From an uncultured Enterobacter sp. (lineage in GTDB: Bacteria; Pseudomonadota; Gammaproteobacteria; Enterobacterales; Enterobacteriaceae), in assembly GCA_946477805.1 (NCBI GenBank), contig CAMKZP010000176.1, forward strand, positions 1 through 7,410: a DNA stretch of 7,410 bases, written 5' to 3'. The notes beneath the pieces are model-generated. The model was given only the letters and a program-made list of their open reading frames with translations, ran no database searches and was not told the DNA's origin. Shown here piece by piece: positions 1 to 6,580 of the stretch. How positions within the stretch are numbered: the first letter of the stretch is position 1; each line of letters starts with the position of its first letter. Made by a program: the position numbers and the translations under genes.

Positions 1-76
1 GTATATATTACTGCGCAGCAAACTGATGCCTGCCGCGTGAGTTAAAACAAAATGCCCACTTTCGTAAAACACCCTG

Positions 77-128
77 ACCCGCTTTCGGGTACACTAAGCC
101 TCTTTGTTCCACAAACGTCAGGCATACC
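77..128 (+). promoter_or_regulatory. hemB leader with weak -10-like hexamer and modest RBS
   Basis: A -10-like hexamer TACACT lies at 90-95 and matches the consensus at four of six positions. The only -35 candidate is poor (AAAACA at 66-71, 18-bp spacer), so the promoter call is tentative. A 5-bp hairpin, ACCCG-CTTT-CGGGT (77-90), overlaps it. The Shine-Dalgarno sequence is the short CAGG at 119-122, six bases before the ATG at 129. Positions 1-76 are moderately AT-rich (TATATATTA near the left edge), and I see no other gene or site there. Confidence 0.3.
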
Positions 129-1103
129 ATGACCGATTTAACTGCACGTCCCCGTCGCCTGCGCAGGTCACCCGCGCTGCGCGCTATGTTTGAAGAGACA
201 ACACTATCCTTAAACGATCTGGTGTTGCCGATTTTTGTTGAAGAAGAGATCGATGACTACAAAGCCATTGATGCGATGCCGGGCGTGATGCGCATTCCGG
301 AAAAGCACCTGGCGCGTGAGATCGAACGTATCGCCAACGCGGGTATTCGCTCGGTGATGACGTTTGGTATCTCCCACCACACGGACGCTACCGGCAGCGA
401 TGCCTGGAAAGAGGATGGCCTGGTGGCCCGCATGTCGCGCATCTGCAAAACGGCCGTGCCGGAGATGATCGTCATGTCCGACACCTGCTTCTGCGAATAT
501 ACCTCCCACGGCCACTGCGGCGTGCTGTGCGACCACGGCGTGGATAACGACGCCACCCTGCAGAACCTCGGCAAGCAGGCCGTTGTCGCCGCCGCTGCTG
601 GCGCGGATTTCATCGCCCCTTCTGCTGCGATGGACGGGCAGGTCCAGGCGATCCGTCAGGCGCTGGATGCGTCGGGCTTTACCGACACCGCCATCATGTC
701 CTACTCCACGAAATTTGCCTCCTCTTTCTACGGTCCTTTCCGCGAAGCGGCGGGCACCGCGCTGAAAGGCGACCGCAAAACCTACCAGATGAACCCCCTG
801 AACCGTCGCGAAGCGATCCGCGAATCCCTGCTCGACGAAGCTCAGGGCGCGGACTGCCTGATGGTCAAACCGGCTGGCGCGTATCTCGATATCCTGCGCG
901 ACATCCGCGAGCGCACCGAGCTGCCGCTGGGCGCATACCAGGTGAGCGGCGAGTACGCGATGATCAAATTCGCCGCACAGGCGGGTGCCATTGACGAAGA
1001 AAAAGTGATCCTCGAAAGCCTGGGGGCGATCAAGCGCGCGGGCGCGGATCTGATCTTCAGCTACTTCGCGCTGGATCTGGCCGAGAAGAAAATTCTGCGC
1101 TAA
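129..1103 (+). CDS. hemB: Porphobilinogen synthase (delta-aminolevulinic acid dehydratase)
   Basis: This cytosolic enzyme condenses two 5-aminolevulinate molecules into porphobilinogen, the first common step of tetrapyrrole (heme, siroheme) synthesis. The 324-residue product has the length of E. coli HemB and aligns with it without visible gaps. The two Schiff-base lysines are present: K195 in SYSTKFASSF and K247 in CLMVKPAGAY. The zinc-binding cysteines are C120, C122 and C130, in DTCFCEYTSHGHCG, which indicates the zinc-dependent form. The ATG at 129 is chosen because it gives the family N terminus MTDL..RPRRLR and has a short Shine-Dalgarno sequence at 119-122. The gene stands alone in its transcription unit as far as the window shows, and a REP-like palindrome follows the stop by 11 bases. 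It is convergent with tauABCD as in E. coli, but one extra gene lies between them. Confidence 0.98.
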   Translation: MTDLTARPRRLRRSPALRAMFEETTLSLNDLVLPIFVEEEIDDYKAIDAMPGVMRIPEKHLAREIERIANAGIRSVMTFGISHHTDATGSDAWKEDGLVARMSRICKTAVPEMIVMSDTCFCEYTSHGHCGVLCDHGVDNDATLQNLGKQAVVAAAAGADFIAPSAAMDGQVQAIRQALDASGFTDTAIMSYSTKFASSFYGPFREAAGTALKGDRKTYQMNPLNRREAIRESLLDEAQGADCLMVKPAGAYLDILRDIRERTELPLGAYQVSGEYAMIKFAAQAGAIDEEKVILESLGAIKRAGADLIFSYFALDLAEKKILR

Positions 1104-1114
1104 TCCGCCTCAGA

Positions 1115-1142
1115 GCCGGGTGGCGGCAGCGCCTCACCCGGC
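1115..1142. repeat. REP-like palindromic unit after hemB
   Basis: The outer arms GCCGGGT (1115-1121) and ACCCGGC (1136-1142) are perfectly complementary. The inner arms GGCG (1122-1125) and CGCC (1130-1133) pair across a small TC bulge at 1134-1135. The stem with an internal bulge and the edge GCCGGGTGGCGGC...CACCCGGCCT match the enterobacterial REP (palindromic unit) pattern. It lies 11 bases after the hemB stop, a typical place for a REP, where such elements can stabilise the 3' end of mRNA or mark transcript ends. No T-run follows, so I do not call it an intrinsic terminator. Confidence 0.75.
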
Positions 1143-1151
1143 CTGGACTTC

Positions 1152-1205
1152 CTTCACTAATCTTCACCAAACTGCAATACAACCGACATCTGCCCCTTCT
1201 ACTGT
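1152..1205 (+). promoter_or_regulatory. Candidate PhoB-box-like tandem array and -10 upstream of the acyltransferase gene
   Basis: Four 7-bp units resembling the PhoB half-site CTGTCAT occur in series: CTTCACT (1152-1158), CTTCACC (1162-1168), CTGCAAT (1172-1178) and CCGACAT (1183-1189). Starts are 10, 10 and 11 bp apart, with AT-rich spacers between. The usual period is 11 bp. Ten bases after the last unit lies a weak -10-like TACTGT (1200-1205), which is about the distance expected when PhoB replaces a -35 element. Each unit is degenerate (about four to five of seven matches), so this is a suggestion only. It gains interest because ornithine-lipid synthesis is phosphate-controlled in several bacteria. 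Confidence 0.3.
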
Positions 1206-1227
1206 CTTCGCAAGACGGCAGGAGGAG
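1202..1227 (+). promoter_or_regulatory. Strong Shine-Dalgarno preceded by a small hairpin, 5' of the acyltransferase gene
   Basis: AGGAGG at 1220-1225 is a full match to the anti-Shine-Dalgarno core and lies seven bases before the ATG at 1233, which settles the start. Directly upstream, GTCTT (1204-1208) and AAGAC (1212-1216) form a perfect 5-bp stem with a CGC loop. The pairs T1203-G1217 and C1202-G1218 can extend the stem. The hairpin ends just before the RBS, so it would leave the RBS accessible. Whether it is transcribed depends on the unknown start site. Confidence 0.6.
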
Positions 1228-1232
1228 TAACC

Positions 1233-2957
1233 ATGTTTAGTCTCGACAGCGTTCTCGACGATCTTTGGCCTCAGGCGAGGCCCGCCCCCTGGCAAAAAAG
1301 TCTGTTAAAAAGACTGTTCTATGAAGAAGAATTCCAGCAGTTTGCCGCAAGCCACCGCCACCTGAAGGGGCTGGATATGGTGGAGCACGTTCTGGAGCAC
1401 CTCGATATTCTCTGCACCGTTTCCGCCCGCGATCTCGAACAAATCCCCGAACACGGCCCGCTGGTCATTATTGCCAACCACCCGACGGGCACCCTCGACG
1501 GCCTGGCGCTGATGTACGCCGTTTCGCGCGTGCGCCGTGATATCAAAGTGGTCACTAACCGCATGCTGACCCACCTCGAACCGCTCAGCTCCCTGTTTAT
1601 TCCGGTGGACAATATGGGAGGCAGGACGGCAAAAACCTCGCTGGTGCAGATGGAGCAACATCTGCAAAACGCGGGCGTGCTGATCTTCTTTCCGGCCGGG
1701 GAAGTCTCGCGCCCGACGCGCAAAGGCATCCGCGATAAAAAATGGCACTCGGGCTTTATCAAACTCGCCGGCAAGCTGCGCGCGCCGCTGCTGCCGGTGC
1801 ATATTCATGCGCACAATAGCCTGCTCTTTTATGTCAGTACGCTGGTGTCGCCGACGTTCTCCCTGCTGCTGCTGATGCAGCAGATGTTCCGCCGCCGCCA
1901 CAGCCAGCTGCCGATAAAGATTGGCCCGCAGATTGCCTGGCGCAGCTGGTTTAGCCCCACCCTTTCATCGCGTGAGATGGCCGAGCAGTGCCGTCAGCAC
2001 GTGATGCGTCTTGGCAAGGGATTGCCCGGCGTCTTTAAAACGCAGTGCGCCATCGCCCGCCCGGAAGACAGGGCCACGCTGAAGCGCGAGCTGGCGCTGG
2101 CGGAATGCCTGGGTAAAACCGGCGACGGCAAAACCATCTATCTCTGGCAGCGCAGCGGGCAGGAAGACGCGCCCCTGCTGCGGGAGCTGGGCCGCCTGCG
2201 CGAGATTGCGTTTCGCGCCGTAGAGGAAGGCAGCGGGAAACGGCGGGATACCGACACCTACGATGATGATTACCTGCACCTGATCCTGTGGGATGACGAC
2301 GATCTGGAGATCGTCGGCGCCTATCGCTTTATGCCGACCGCCCGGCAGGTGGAAAAACGCGGCGTCGAGGGGCTGTACAGCTACAGCCTGTTTCACTATG
2401 ACGACAAAATGCAGGACGTGCTTGAGCACGGTATCGAGCTGGGGCGCAGCTTTATTCAGCCGCGCTACTGGGGACGTCGTGGTCTGGATTACCTGTGGTC
2501 GGGTATTGGCGCCTATCTGGCGCGCTACCCGCACTACCGCTATCTGTTTGGCCCGGTTTCAATCTCAGGCGGCTTACCGCCTGCCGCGCGCGATCTGCTG
2601 GTGGCCTTTTACCGCCTGTGGTTTCCGGCGAGCCACCCGCTAGCCGCCTCGCGACAGCCGTATCCTGCATCGCTGCCGGACGTGCTGGCGCAGTTTACCG
2701 GCGTCGATTACGTGGATGACCTGACGAAGCTAAAATCCCTGCTCGGCAATCTGGGATGCGGTATACCGCCGCTCTACAAACAGTATTCCGAGCTGTGCGA
2801 GCCCGGCGGCGTGCAGTTTATCGATTTTGGCAGCGATCCGGCGTTCAACAACTGCATCGACGGGCTGGTGCTGGTGGATTTGTGTTACCTGAAGGCGAAC
2901 CGGTATCAGCGGTATATTGATGTGCATCTCACACCCTCACCCCTGCCCTCTCCTTAA
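1233..2957 (+). CDS. olsF: OlsF-like bifunctional acyltransferase (PlsC/OlsA-like + OlsB/GNAT-like), probable ornithine lipid synthase
   Basis: The 574-residue product joins two acyltransferase domains. The N-terminal half (about 60-260) is a lysophospholipid-acyltransferase-like domain. It has NHPTGTLDG (82-90; catalytic H83 and D89 in the H-x5-D spacing of the putative-hemolysin branch), FFPAGEVSR (152-160) and PVHIHAHNS (188-196). The C-terminal half (about 310-560) resembles OlsB-type GNAT acyltransferases: LREIAFR (322-328), the acidic DTDTYDDDYLHLILWD (339-354), VGAYRF (361-366) and ELGRSFIQPRYW (402-413). This order and length match OlsF of Serratia proteamaculans and Vibrio cholerae. 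There the C-terminal part N-acylates ornithine with a 3-hydroxyacyl chain and the N-terminal part adds the second chain, at the inner membrane. The motifs are seen here; the ornithine substrate is inferred. The final residues PSPLPSP and the stop lie in a repeat. E. coli K-12 has no such gene between hemB and tauD. Sharing only the domain pair, another lipoamino-acid substrate is possible. Confidence 0.75.
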   Translation: MFSLDSVLDDLWPQARPAPWQKSLLKRLFYEEEFQQFAASHRHLKGLDMVEHVLEHLDILCTVSARDLEQIPEHGPLVIIANHPTGTLDGLALMYAVSRVRRDIKVVTNRMLTHLEPLSSLFIPVDNMGGRTAKTSLVQMEQHLQNAGVLIFFPAGEVSRPTRKGIRDKKWHSGFIKLAGKLRAPLLPVHIHAHNSLLFYVSTLVSPTFSLLLLMQQMFRRRHSQLPIKIGPQIAWRSWFSPTLSSREMAEQCRQHVMRLGKGLPGVFKTQCAIARPEDRATLKRELALAECLGKTGDGKTIYLWQRSGQEDAPLLRELGRLREIAFRAVEEGSGKRRDTDTYDDDYLHLILWDDDDLEIVGAYRFMPTARQVEKRGVEGLYSYSLFHYDDKMQDVLEHGIELGRSFIQPRYWGRRGLDYLWSGIGAYLARYPHYRYLFGPVSISGGLPPAARDLLVAFYRLWFPASHPLAASRQPYPASLPDVLAQFTGVDYVDDLTKLKSLLGNLGCGIPPLYKQYSELCEPGGVQFIDFGSDPAFNNCIDGLVLVDLCYLKANRYQRYIDVHLTPSPLPSP

Positions 2958-3023
2958 AATGGAGAGGGTGAAACCGCACGGTACCGTCCCCTCGCCCCTT
3001 TGGGGAGAGGGTTAGGGTGAGGG
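2934..3023. repeat. Imperfect inverted repeat filling the convergent gap between the acyltransferase gene and tauD
   Basis: The 20-bp arms at 2934-2953 and 3004-3023 are inverted copies that differ at three central positions (CTG in one, the complement of TTA in the other). Each arm can instead fold locally. CCCTCTCC (2946-2953) pairs with GGAGAGGG (2961-2968) around a 7-base AT loop. CCCTC-G-CCCC (2989-2998) pairs with GGGG-A-GAGGG (3002-3011) around TTT, with one G-A mismatch. Between them is a perfect 10-bp palindrome, ACGGTACCGT (2978-2987). ACCGCACG occurs at 2973-2980 and again at 3031-3038, within tauD. The CCCTCACCC..CCCTCTCCCC type of arm recurs in intergenic regions of many enterobacterial genomes; I do not assign a family name. 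It may act as a bidirectional transcript end, but neither hairpin has a clear T-run. Confidence 0.8.
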
Positions 3024-3026
3024 GCA

Positions 3027-3878
3027 TCAGACCGCACGAAAATAAGGCTTATCCCCCAGAATCGTCGCCCGCTGCATAATCCTTCGCTGCGGCAGATAGT
3101 CCGCATTCGCATAGTGCTGCGTGACGCGGTTGTCCCAAATCGCCAGGTCGTTCTCCTGCCAGCGCCAGCGCACCTGAAACTCCGGTTTGGTGATGTGGGC
3201 GAACAGGAAGTTTAACAGCGCATCGCTCTCTTTTTCCGACACGTCCACAATGCGGGTGGTAAAGCCCTCGTTCACGAACAGTGCCTGCTTGCCGGTTACC
3301 GGATGGGTTCGCACCACCGGATGCAGCAGCGGCGGATGTTTCGCCACCGCCTCCTGCCAGCGCTGATGCTCCTCTTCCGTTTTGCGGTACTTATACTCCT
3401 GGAAGGATTTCTTGAAATCATGCTCGGCCCGCAGCCCGCTCAGCAGGGTTTTGAACGGCGCGGAGAGCGCGTCAAATGCCGCGATGCCGCTGGCCCACAG
3501 CGTGTCCCCGCCGGTTTCCGGCAGCAGCTTCGCCGCCAGAATCGCCCCCGCCGGTGGCGTATCGATAAAGGTCACGTCGGTGTGCCAGTTGTCGTTGTCC
3601 GGCGGGTTATCGTTGTGGGTATCCAGGACGATTATCTCCTCCACGCCCTCCGCATGCGGGTAGACGGGGTGGATATGCAGATCGCCAAAGCGCAGCGCCA
3701 GCGCCCGCTGCTGCTGGGGGGTAATCGCCTGCTCGCGCAGGAACACCACCTGGTGGCGCAGCACCGCGTGATACAGCTGCTCGAACTGGTTATCGCTCAG
3801 CGGACGGGTCACATCCAGGCCCGACACTTGCGCGCCAATGTACGGCCCCAGCGGGGTAATGGTCAGACGTTCACTCAT
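3027..3878 (-). CDS. tauD: Taurine dioxygenase (alpha-ketoglutarate and Fe(II) dependent)
   Basis: This cytosolic enzyme hydroxylates taurine using O2 and 2-oxoglutarate. The unstable product breaks down to sulfite, used for cysteine synthesis, and aminoacetaldehyde. The 283-residue protein has the length of E. coli TauD and is near identical along it. The iron-binding facial triad is H99 and D101 (NWHTDVTF) and H255 (QHYANADY). R266 in the QRRIM segment is the 2-oxoglutarate-binding arginine, and H70 in HIHPVYPH is the taurine-contacting residue known from the E. coli enzyme. The ATG at 3876-3878 overlaps the tauC stop in an ATGA junction, which indicates translational coupling. It is the last gene of the operon. 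Its stop lies three bases from the inverted repeat that separates it from the convergent acyltransferase gene. Confidence 0.98.
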   Translation of the reverse strand: MSERLTITPLGPYIGAQVSGLDVTRPLSDNQFEQLYHAVLRHQVVFLREQAITPQQQRALALRFGDLHIHPVYPHAEGVEEIIVLDTHNDNPPDNDNWHTDVTFIDTPPAGAILAAKLLPETGGDTLWASGIAAFDALSAPFKTLLSGLRAEHDFKKSFQEYKYRKTEEEHQRWQEAVAKHPPLLHPVVRTHPVTGKQALFVNEGFTTRIVDVSEKESDALLNFLFAHITKPEFQVRWRWQENDLAIWDNRVTQHYANADYLPQRRIMQRATILGDKPYFRAV

Positions 3879-4702
3879 TGTATTTCTCCATGCCAGGGCG
3901 TCAGGCGGCGCTGTAGCGCGCGCAGCCCCAGTTCCAGTCCAAAGGCGATCGCGGCAATCACCGCAATCCCTGCCAGCACCACGTCAGTCGCGAGAAACTC
4001 CCCCGCCGACTGCACCATAAATCCAAGTCCGCGCGTCGCGGCAATCAGCTCCGCCGCCACCAGCGTGGACCAGCCTACGCCCAGGCCGATGCGCAGCCCG
4101 GTTAAAATCTCCGGCAGCGCGCCGGGCAGAATCACAAACAGCAGCACCTGCGTGCGGCTGGCGCCGAGCGACTGCGCCGCACGAATGCGCACCTGCTGGG
4201 CGCTCTTCACGCCGGCCAGCGCCGACATAGCCACCGGGGCGAAAATCGCCAGATAAATCAGCAGGACTTTTGACGTTTCGCCGATGCCGAACCAGATCAC
4301 CATCAGCGGCAGATACGCCAGCGGCGGCACCGGGCGGTAAAGCTCAATCAGCGGGTCGAGAATACCGCGCACCGTCGGGCTCAGCCCCATCGCGATCCCG
4401 ACCGGAACGCCGATAATCACCGCCGCCAGCAGCGCCACCAGAATGCGCGCCAGGCTGGCGCCGAGGTGCTGCCACAGGGTCGCGTCCATAAAGCCCTGCG
4501 GCCCGGCGATGGCGATGAGTTTTGCCAGCACCTGTCCCGGCGGCGGCAGAAACAGCGGGCTTATCCAGGCCTGCGCCGCAACGATCCACCACACGGCCAG
4601 CAGCACCAGCAGCGTACCCACGCTCAGGGTGAACTGCCGGGAGAACGGCCAGCGCAGCGCGAGGCGCGGGCGGCGCGTTTTTTCACCAAAGACGATGCTC
4701 AT
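3875..4702 (-). CDS. tauC: Taurine ABC transporter, permease subunit
   Basis: This inner-membrane channel subunit of the TauABC importer receives taurine from periplasmic TauA and is driven by TauB. The 275-residue product matches the length of E. coli TauC. It has several hydrophobic stretches: an N-terminal one (about 25-47, LSVGTLLVLLAVWWIVAAQA), others around 85-110 and 125-160, and pairs near 185-255. The ABC-permease coupling motif (EAA loop) is visible as RAAQSLGASRTQVLLFVILPGALP, with the conserved A, G and LP positions. The start at 4702 overlaps the tauB stop by four bases (ATGA), as does its own stop with tauD, so tauB, tauC and tauD are almost certainly co-translated. Substrate is assigned from similarity and operon context rather than from the permease alone; SsuC is the nearest alternative, but the TauD neighbour argues against it. 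Confidence 0.97.
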   Translation of the reverse strand: MSIVFGEKTRRPRLALRWPFSRQFTLSVGTLLVLLAVWWIVAAQAWISPLFLPPPGQVLAKLIAIAGPQGFMDATLWQHLGASLARILVALLAAVIIGVPVGIAMGLSPTVRGILDPLIELYRPVPPLAYLPLMVIWFGIGETSKVLLIYLAIFAPVAMSALAGVKSAQQVRIRAAQSLGASRTQVLLFVILPGALPEILTGLRIGLGVGWSTLVAAELIAATRGLGFMVQSAGEFLATDVVLAGIAVIAAIAFGLELGLRALQRRLTPWHGEIQ

Positions 4703-5466
4703 GAGAAGGCCTCCCGTTGTTCAAACACGCGGCTTAACACGTATTCGCGCTGTTCGATAAACCGCGGATCGGATTTGATGCTGCGCACCGGCTCCCCGGC
4801 CACATACCGACGCGCAAACGCCAGCGGCAGGCGTTCCAGCACGCGCCCCGGACCGGGCGACAGCAGTACCAGTTCGGTGGCCATGAACACCGCCTCTTCG
4901 ATGTCGTGAGTGATCAGCAGCACCTGCTTGCCCGTCTCATGCCACAGGCGCAGAAGCAGGGTTTGCATCTGCTCGCGGGTGAAGGCATCCAGCGCGCCGA
5001 ACGGTTCATCCAGCAGCAACAGCTGCGGATTGGCTGCCAGCGCGCGGGCGATCCCGACGCGCTGGCGCTGGCCGCCGGAAAGCTGCCAGATAAAGCGTTT
5101 TTCAGCGCCTTCCAGCCCGACCTTTTTCAGCATCTCCCGCGCGGTTGCCAGCCGCTGTTCACGGCCAACCCCGGCGAGCTGCAGCCCGAAGGCCACGTTC
5201 TCCTGCACGTTGCGCCACGGCAGCAGCCCTTCGTTCTGAAAGACCACGCCGCGCTCCGCGCCGGGGCCTTCCACCTTTTTGCCTTCAAGCTGAATAACGC
5301 CATGCTGATAAGGGACAAACCCGGCGATCAGATTCAGCAGCGTGGTTTTTCCGCACCCGGAAGGGCCGAGCACCACCAGCAGCTCACCGCTGTCCAGCGT
5401 CAGGTTGATATCCTCCAGCGCGGGCTTGCCGGCGTAATCGGCGTACAGATTGGTGATATTCAGCAT
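4699..5466 (-). CDS. tauB: Taurine ABC transporter, ATP-binding subunit
   Basis: This cytosolic ATPase powers taurine uptake through TauC. All ABC motifs are present in the 255-residue product, which has the E. coli TauB length: Walker A GPSGCGKTT (34-42), Q-loop Q77 in VVFQNEGLLPW, signature LSGGQRQR (129-136), Walker B LLLLDE (149-154) followed by the D-loop GALD, and the switch histidine H187 in LLITHDIEEA. The ATG at 5464-5466 lies ten bases after the tauA stop codon. The Shine-Dalgarno sequence (AGGGAG on the minus strand, 5473-5478) overlaps the TAG stop of tauA, so translation of tauB is tied to that of tauA. It forms one transport unit with TauA and TauC. Confidence 0.98.
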   Translation of the reverse strand: MLNITNLYADYAGKPALEDINLTLDSGELLVVLGPSGCGKTTLLNLIAGFVPYQHGVIQLEGKKVEGPGAERGVVFQNEGLLPWRNVQENVAFGLQLAGVGREQRLATAREMLKKVGLEGAEKRFIWQLSGGQRQRVGIARALAANPQLLLLDEPFGALDAFTREQMQTLLLRLWHETGKQVLLITHDIEEAVFMATELVLLSPGPGRVLERLPLAFARRYVAGEPVRSIKSDPRFIEQREYVLSRVFEQREAFS

Positions 5467-5476
5467 GGCGGGCTCC

Positions 5477-6439
5477 CTATTTCACAAAGCGATCGGTGAC
5501 GTACTGGCTATAGTCCGCCGCCACCGCAGGCACTTTGCCCTGCTCTTTCAGGAAGGTGGCCGTATCAACAATCGCTTTATTCACCGGACCGGCCAGCTGT
5601 TGAACCTGCTGGGCTGGCGTCAGATAGGTATTGCCTTTCACCAGGCCCGGCACGTCCGCTTCCGGCACGCCGCTGAGGCGCGAGAGTTTTTCCAGGTTGG
5701 CAGGCTGCTTCAGCCACTCATCCGGGTTGCTGATATAGGGCTGCTGGGCGTCGATGGCGCTTTTGGCAAACGCTTTCACCACCTCCGGGTGTTTCTCGGC
5801 GAAGTCTTTACGCACCACCCACACGTCGAGCGTCGGCGCGCCCCACTGGCCCACTTTTTCGGAGTCGGTCAGCACGGTGCCGTCCTTTTCCAGCTCGTTA
5901 ACCGCCGGTGCCCAGACGTAGGCGCCGTCAATGTCGCCGCGCTGCCAGGCGGCAATAATGGCTGGCGGCTGCAGGTTGAGGATTTGCACCTGGCCCGGCT
6001 TGATGCCCCAGTGCTTCAGGGCTGCCAGCAGGCTGTAGTGGGTGGTTGAAATGAACGGCACGGCGATGCGCTTGCCAATCAGGTCTTCCGGCTTCGTGAT
6101 ATTTTTCTTCACCACCAGCGCTTCGGAATTCCCCAGCTGAGAGGCGAGCAGGAACACCTCAATCGGCACCTGCTGGCTGGCCGCTACCGCCAGCGGGCTG
6201 GAGCCGAGGTTGCCGATCTGCACGTCGCCGGAGGCCAGCGCCCGCACGATGGCCGCGCCGCTGTCGAACTTGCGCCAGTCGACTTTCGCCCCGCTCTCTT
6301 TCGCGAAGGTGTTGTCTGCCTGCGCGACTTTCGCCGGCTCCGCAGAGGTCTGATACGCGACGGTGACGTCCACCGCCTGCGCCTGAAATGCCCACAGCGC
6401 CAGCGCGCCGAGAAGTGTTGTCCGCGATGAAATTGCCAT
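5477..6439 (-). CDS. tauA: Taurine ABC transporter, periplasmic binding protein
   Basis: This periplasmic protein captures taurine and delivers it to TauBC. The 320-residue precursor begins with a classical signal peptide: basic R6, a hydrophobic core TLLGALALWAF, and an AQA signal-peptidase I site that predicts cleavage after A22. The mature part starts VDVTVAYQTSAEPAKVAQ and follows E. coli TauA closely throughout, including GNLGSSPLAVAASQQVPIE, FISTTHYSLLAALKHWGIKP and GAYVWAPAVNELEKDG. It belongs to the SsuA/TauA/NMT1-like group of type 2 binding folds. The ATG at 6437-6439 is preceded by AGGGGAG on the minus strand, eight bases upstream. It is the first gene of tauABCD, so the operon promoter lies in the region shared with the divergent regulator gene. 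Confidence 0.98.
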   Translation of the reverse strand: MAISSRTTLLGALALWAFQAQAVDVTVAYQTSAEPAKVAQADNTFAKESGAKVDWRKFDSGAAIVRALASGDVQIGNLGSSPLAVAASQQVPIEVFLLASQLGNSEALVVKKNITKPEDLIGKRIAVPFISTTHYSLLAALKHWGIKPGQVQILNLQPPAIIAAWQRGDIDGAYVWAPAVNELEKDGTVLTDSEKVGQWGAPTLDVWVVRKDFAEKHPEVVKAFAKSAIDAQQPYISNPDEWLKQPANLEKLSRLSGVPEADVPGLVKGNTYLTPAQQVQQLAGPVNKAIVDTATFLKEQGKVPAVAADYSQYVTDRFVK

Positions 6440-6580
6440 AATGTCTGCTCCCCTGTTGTTATGGAGGCAGTATTTCCGGCGCGGGAATTTTGATAAAGGA
6501 ATAAAAACGCATCGCTCATTACGATTCGTTTTTAGAAAAAAAGTGGCAAAGGATAGTTAAAAAGCGGCAAGCGGCTTTAT
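6440..6580 (-). promoter_or_regulatory. tauABCD upstream control region, candidate promoter and repeated elements
   Basis: Reading toward tauA on the minus strand, a weak -35-like TTTATC and a -10-like AATACT are separated by 17 bp (about 6468-6496). An A/T tract at about 6530-6542 lies farther upstream. Two related minus-strand elements, TATTCCTTTATCA (6491-6503) and TATCCTTTGCCA (6544-6555), are about 53 bp apart, close to five helical turns. In E. coli, tau transcription needs the LysR-type activators Cbl and CysB, which respond to sulfur starvation. The weak core promoter and paired AT-rich elements fit an activated promoter of that type. The assignment of these elements to Cbl or CysB is my inference; the binding motifs are too degenerate to prove by eye. 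Confidence 0.35.

Noticed and set aside
1115..1142. Intrinsic terminator for hemB
   Set aside because: The stem is GC-rich but has the REP pattern with an internal bulge, and no U-tract follows it.
1305..1901. Minus-strand 198-codon frame opposite the acyltransferase gene
   Set aside because: It lies wholly within the catalytic domain region of the real gene and has no convincing RBS or domain.
2934..3023. ERIC element or classical Rho-independent terminator
   Set aside because: The arms do not match the ERIC consensus, and neither hairpin is followed by a proper T-run on either strand.
3303..4256. Long plus-strand frame (317 codons) antisense to tauD and tauC
   Set aside because: It is low-complexity, arginine-rich shadow coding opposite two clear genes. 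It has no recognisable domain and spans the tauC/tauD junction.
4906..6049. Two plus-strand frames of nearly 200 codons antisense to tauB and tauA (4906-5499 and 5450-6049)
   Set aside because: They are mirror frames produced by codon bias in GC-rich genes. The products show no family signature, and the opposite strand carries complete Tau proteins.
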